Origin: an uncultured Slackia sp.
Lineage (GTDB): Bacteria; Actinomycetota; Coriobacteriia; Coriobacteriales; Eggerthellaceae
Direction of reading: 5' to 3'
NCBI RefSeq assembly: GCF_934630525.1
Contig: NZ_CAKTVX010000001.1
Coordinates: forward strand, 62,001 to 126,000
Length of the DNA: 64,000 nucleotides
The stretch's first letter is position 1. Every line of letters begins with the position of its first letter. Shown piece by piece: positions 60,979-64,000 of this stretch. A program made the translations under genes and the position numbers. The notes under the pieces are model-generated. The model saw nothing but the letters and a program-made list of their open reading frames with translations. It had not been told where the DNA came from and made no database searches.

Positions 60979-61986
60979 ATGGCAACTACTCCGCAAACCA
61001 ATGTGACGCTTGCGGAATTCGCCGAAGCCCTTGATCGCTTCGAGAGTTTTGCCTTGTGCGGGCATGTGAGCCCCGATGGCGACTGCCTGGGCTCGCAGCT
61101 TGCGCTCGCGCATGCCTTGCGTGCAAAAGGCAAGCGTGCGGTGTGCCTGCTTGCGCACAACGATGCCGTGGATAAGAGTTTCCTCTTCCTTCCCGGGGCG
61201 AGCGAATTGATTCCCGCGTGCGAATTCGAAGGGGATGTCGACGCGTTTATCGCGATCGACGTGCCCAATCTTGAACGTTTGGGCGATGCGGCCCGCGTTC
61301 ATGAAAGCGCAGGCGCGCATTTCACGCTTGACCACCATGCGGTTGAGAGCTGCATGGCCGAATACAATTACGTAGACCCCGATGCGCCGGCTACGGGCAT
61401 GCTCGCGTGGCGCCTTATTGGCGAGATGGGGGTTGAGCGCACGTTCGAGATGGCTCAGTGCTGCTATTTGGCCCTGATGACCGATACGGGGCGCTTTCAG
61501 TTCCAGAACACCACTCCTGAAGCGTTCGCGCTTGCGGGCGAAATGGTGTCGGCTGGTGCGAGGCCTGAAGAATGCTCTCAAGAGATCTATCAACGCCGCA
61601 GCGCCGCCTCGCTTGGCCTTGAAGGGGCCATGCTTTCGAACATGCAGGTTGCTCCTTCGGGCGAGTGGGCGCTTTCGTATGCGCGTCTCGACGATTTCGA
61701 GCGCCTGGGTGCGGTGAAGGCCGATGCCGAGCCTCTTATCGACGTGCTTCGTTCGCTCGACGGCATTCGGGTCGCTTGCATGCTGCGTGAGCAGGAAGAC
61801 GTGGTGCGTGGAAGCCTTCGCGCCAAGGGTGACGGCATCGACGTGGCTGCGCTCGCGCGCGAAATAGGGGGCGGCGGCCATAAAGCGGCTGCAGGATTCA
61901 CCTATAAGGGCAGCATCGACGACGCCTTGGCCGAAATGCCCGCTTTGCTCAATGGTTTGTTTGCAGGCGGTGAAGGCAAGGAATGA
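60979..61986 (+). CDS. nrnA: DHH/DHHA1 phosphoesterase, NrnA type (oligoribonuclease/pAp phosphatase)
   Basis: A 335-residue protein: DHH domain with CGHVSPDGDCLGSQLALAHA, AIDVPNLERLGD, LDHHAVES and LMTDTGRFQFQNTTP (metal ligands), then a DHHA1 domain with REIGGGGHKAAAGF. NrnA removes nano-RNAs and dephosphorylates pAp. The gene is between rbfA and truB, the common rbfA-nrnA-truB-ribF order. The ATG at 60979 is chosen; the longer frame overlaps rbfA fully. Confidence 0.94.
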   Translation: MATTPQTNVTLAEFAEALDRFESFALCGHVSPDGDCLGSQLALAHALRAKGKRAVCLLAHNDAVDKSFLFLPGASELIPACEFEGDVDAFIAIDVPNLERLGDAARVHESAGAHFTLDHHAVESCMAEYNYVDPDAPATGMLAWRLIGEMGVERTFEMAQCCYLALMTDTGRFQFQNTTPEAFALAGEMVSAGARPEECSQEIYQRRSAASLGLEGAMLSNMQVAPSGEWALSYARLDDFERLGAVKADAEPLIDVLRSLDGIRVACMLREQEDVVRGSLRAKGDGIDVAALAREIGGGGHKAAAGFTYKGSIDDALAEMPALLNGLFAGGEGKE

Positions 61987-62993
61987 AGCGTGGAGATTCC
62001 GACATGTGCCTCGTCGTGGGCGTCGACAAGCCCGAGGGTAAAAGCTCGCACGACGTGGTGAATGCCTGCCGCCGTATTTTCGGCGAACGCCGCGTAGGCC
62101 ACACGGGCACGCTCGACCCTTTGGCGACGGGTGCGCTCGTCGTATGCGTTGGTCCTGCGACGAGGCTCGATGCTTACATGGTTGGGCATGACAAAACGTA
62201 TGACGTGCGCATTTCGTTCGGCGCCGCCACCGATACCGATGACAAGCTCGGCGAAGTGATTCGCACGATCGACGTTCCCGCCCAGGTGTGCGATCCTGAG
62301 TTCGCGCAGGTGGTACTGAGTGGGTTTGTGGGCAAGCAGAAGCAAATGCCTCCTGCATATTCCGCAGTCAAAAAAGGCGGCGTGAAGGCGTGCGACGCGG
62401 CGCGAAGGGGCAATGTGATCGCGCTTGAGCCGCGTGACATTGAAGTCTATTCGGCTGAATTGCTCGATTTGGAGCGCGATCCGCGCGCCGATAGCATTTG
62501 GTGGGATGTGCGCTTCTCCGTTTCGAAGGGCACATATATTCGCGCGCTCGCCCGAGACGTGGGCGCAGCATGCGAAACGTGCGCCCATGTCGAAACGCTG
62601 CGTCGCACGCGAGCTGGCGTGCTCGATGTGGAAGACTGCCTGTCGCTCGATGCCCTGGAACGCTATGGCGCCGAGGCAGCGATAGACCCGGTTTTCCTGC
62701 TGGAAAGCCGCATGGCGTTTTTGAGCGATGAGGCATATGCCGATGTGTGCAATGGCAAGCCTCTTCACGCATCGGAGCTTGCGGTGTATGAGGCCCCGCA
62801 TCGTTTCGACGCGGACGATTGCGGCCCGCGGCGATGCGCTGTGCCTGCGACGAGCCCGCTTCGCGATGGGGAGCTCGTCTGCCTGGTGTACGGCAACGAT
62901 TTGAAGGCGCTCTACGCTTTCGACGAAAAAACTGGTAAGGTTTCGCCTAAGTGTGTGTTCTCGCAAGGAGTTACGCGTGGCAAAAGTCTATAG
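61983..62993 (+). CDS. truB: tRNA pseudouridine55 synthase
   Basis: A 336-residue TruB: VVGVDKPEGKSSHDVVNACR and the catalytic VGHTGTLDPLATGALVVCVG with the nucleophilic Asp; YDVRISFGAATDTDDKLGEV and RVSKGTYIRALARDVGAAC-like blocks follow, and a PUA-like C-terminus. It makes pseudouridine 55 in the T loop. The ATG overlaps the nrnA stop (ATGA); a second in-frame ATG at 62004 is also possible. Confidence 0.95.
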   Translation: MKRGDSDMCLVVGVDKPEGKSSHDVVNACRRIFGERRVGHTGTLDPLATGALVVCVGPATRLDAYMVGHDKTYDVRISFGAATDTDDKLGEVIRTIDVPAQVCDPEFAQVVLSGFVGKQKQMPPAYSAVKKGGVKACDAARRGNVIALEPRDIEVYSAELLDLERDPRADSIWWDVRFSVSKGTYIRALARDVGAACETCAHVETLRRTRAGVLDVEDCLSLDALERYGAEAAIDPVFLLESRMAFLSDEAYADVCNGKPLHASELAVYEAPHRFDADDCGPRRCAVPATSPLRDGELVCLVYGNDLKALYAFDEKTGKVSPKCVFSQGVTRGKSL

Positions 62994-63897
62994 GGTCGAC
63001 GAATCATTCGACCATACATTGTTTATTGGCGCTTCCTGCGCATTCGGCGTGTTCGATGGCGTGCATAGGGGGCATAGGTTCCTTATCGACCAGGCGAAGC
63101 GCACCGCTGCGGAAAGCGGCGGCAAGTCGATCGCCCTCACGTTCGATATCGACCCCGATGAGCGTTTTCATGCCGACCGCCTGAAGAAGCTCATGACCAA
63201 CGAGCAGCGCGTGAAAGCGCTTGCCGATACGGGCGTCGACTGCGTCGTGGTTCTGCCGTTCACCCCGGCGTTTTCCGCGCAGTCGCCCATGGCGTTCATG
63301 GATGCGACGTTCGGTGGATGTGCGCCGTATGCGATGCATGTGGGCACCGATTTCCGTTTTGGCGCGAAAGCGGCAGGCACCGTTTCTGAGCTGCATGAGT
63401 GGGGCGATTCGCGCGGAACGCGTATTTGCTCGCACGATCTGGAGAGCTTCGATGGGCGTCCCATCACCGCCACGCGCATTCGCCTTCTTTTGGGCGATTG
63501 CAAGGTTGCGGCGGCGATTGAGCTTTTGGGCCATCCGTATACGTTCGAGGGTGTGGTGCAGCAAGGCCGCGGCCAAGGCAACAACATGGGCTTTGCCACG
63601 GCGAATTTGCAGCTGCCTGCGATGATGCAGGTGCTCGGCGAGGCCGTGTACGCTGCTTATGTCACTGTCGATGGCGTGCGCTATAAGTCTGCGATGAGCG
63701 TGGGGGTTGCGCCTACGTTCGCCGATGCGACCGCAACGTGCGAAGCGCATATCCTCGATTTCGACGGAAAGATTTACGGCGATACGATCAAAGTCGAGCC
63801 GGTTGAGTTCCTTCGTCCGATGATCAAGTTCGACTCGGTCGATGAGCTCATCGCAACCGTCAAGGGCAATATTGAATGGGTGAGGGAAAACCTCTAG
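62977..63897 (+). CDS. ribF: Bifunctional riboflavin kinase/FAD synthetase
   Basis: A 306-residue RibF. The N-terminal nucleotidyltransferase domain has FGVFDGVHRGHRFLIDQAKR, HVGTDFRFGAKAAGT and ITATRIRLLLGD. The C-terminal riboflavin kinase domain has GVVQQGRGQGNNMGFATANL and HILDFDGKIYGDTIKVEPVE. It turns riboflavin into FMN and FAD. The GTG at 62977 follows AAGGAG and lies 17 bases inside truB, so the two are coupled. The remaining window (63898-64000) has no gene. Confidence 0.94.
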   Translation: MAKVYRVDESFDHTLFIGASCAFGVFDGVHRGHRFLIDQAKRTAAESGGKSIALTFDIDPDERFHADRLKKLMTNEQRVKALADTGVDCVVVLPFTPAFSAQSPMAFMDATFGGCAPYAMHVGTDFRFGAKAAGTVSELHEWGDSRGTRICSHDLESFDGRPITATRIRLLLGDCKVAAAIELLGHPYTFEGVVQQGRGQGNNMGFATANLQLPAMMQVLGEAVYAAYVTVDGVRYKSAMSVGVAPTFADATATCEAHILDFDGKIYGDTIKVEPVEFLRPMIKFDSVDELIATVKGNIEWVRENL

Positions 63898-64000
63898 GCG
63901 CACGCGCGTCATGGACGATTGCCTTTGGACCTGTTTTCGCGGTTGCTGGGCGGGAGCCTGGCGCTGGCCTGACCGAAGTGCCCGCGAGGCTACCGCTCGC

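Noticed and set aside
63898..64000. Possible start of another palindromic element or of rpsO
   Set aside because: Only 103 bases remain. No arm pair can be confirmed and no start codon with a product is seen.

Overview
This window looks like a chromosome segment of an anaerobic, GC-rich actinobacterium of the class Coriobacteriia, probably the Eggerthellaceae. That placement is inferred from gene content: the end of a 2-hydroxyacyl-CoA dehydratase activase, an OFA-type MFS carrier, paired LysR regulators and a carnitine-type CoA module sit beside a standard bacterial housekeeping core. I did not identify a species. No rRNA, tRNA, CRISPR array, prophage or intact insertion sequence was seen.

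Region 1 (1-25.8 kb) is mostly housekeeping on the plus strand. It runs: activase tail and TetR regulator, a CmpB-type membrane protein (minus), comEA-comEC-holA (DNA uptake and pol III delta), engB (minus), rpsT, lepA, a small membrane protein, hemW-dusB, hrcA-dnaJ, mtaB-dgkA-rsmE-ybeY, rplS, rnhB, yraN-comM-dprA, trmFO and a xerC-type recombinase. The competence genes lie in two separate operons, and both operons are preceded by the same 38-bp promoter-like box.

Region 2 (25.8-37 kb) is more accessory. A degenerate array of seven 35-bp tandem repeats follows xerC. Next comes a 167-bp segment bounded by perfect 19-bp inverted repeats, directly upstream of a NarL/LiaS-type two-component pair; this is a candidate invertible switch. 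It is followed by uvrA with an SOS-like box, an unusual DMT-transporter fusion with a degenerate phosphoesterase-like tail, an M18 aminopeptidase and DegV.

Region 3 (37-41.5 kb) holds ileS, lspA and an RluD-type pseudouridine synthase.

Region 4 (42-55.1 kb) is a catabolic island for an unsaturated or carnitine-like carboxylate handled as CoA esters. It has a CaiD-like hydratase, a CaiA-like dehydrogenase, an OFA carrier, two paralogous LysR regulators, a duplicated second acyl-CoA dehydrogenase, a CaiC-like ligase, a CaiB-like class III CoA transferase and an unknown cysteine-motif protein. Uptake (MFS), activation (CaiC), CoA recycling (CaiB), hydration (CaiD) and flavin-dependent reduction (three dehydrogenases) would form one pathway. 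The substrate cannot be read from sequence, and no ETF genes lie in the window.

Region 5 (55.5-64 kb) is the rimP-nusA-infB-rbfA-nrnA-truB-ribF translation operon, with a promoter and an intrinsic-terminator-like attenuator ahead of rimP.

Across the window at least four long palindromic elements sharing a GCGCTCC arm motif lie just 3' of genes (lepA, hemW, rluD, infB). One of them is read through in frame as part of dusB, as Rickettsia palindromic elements are.
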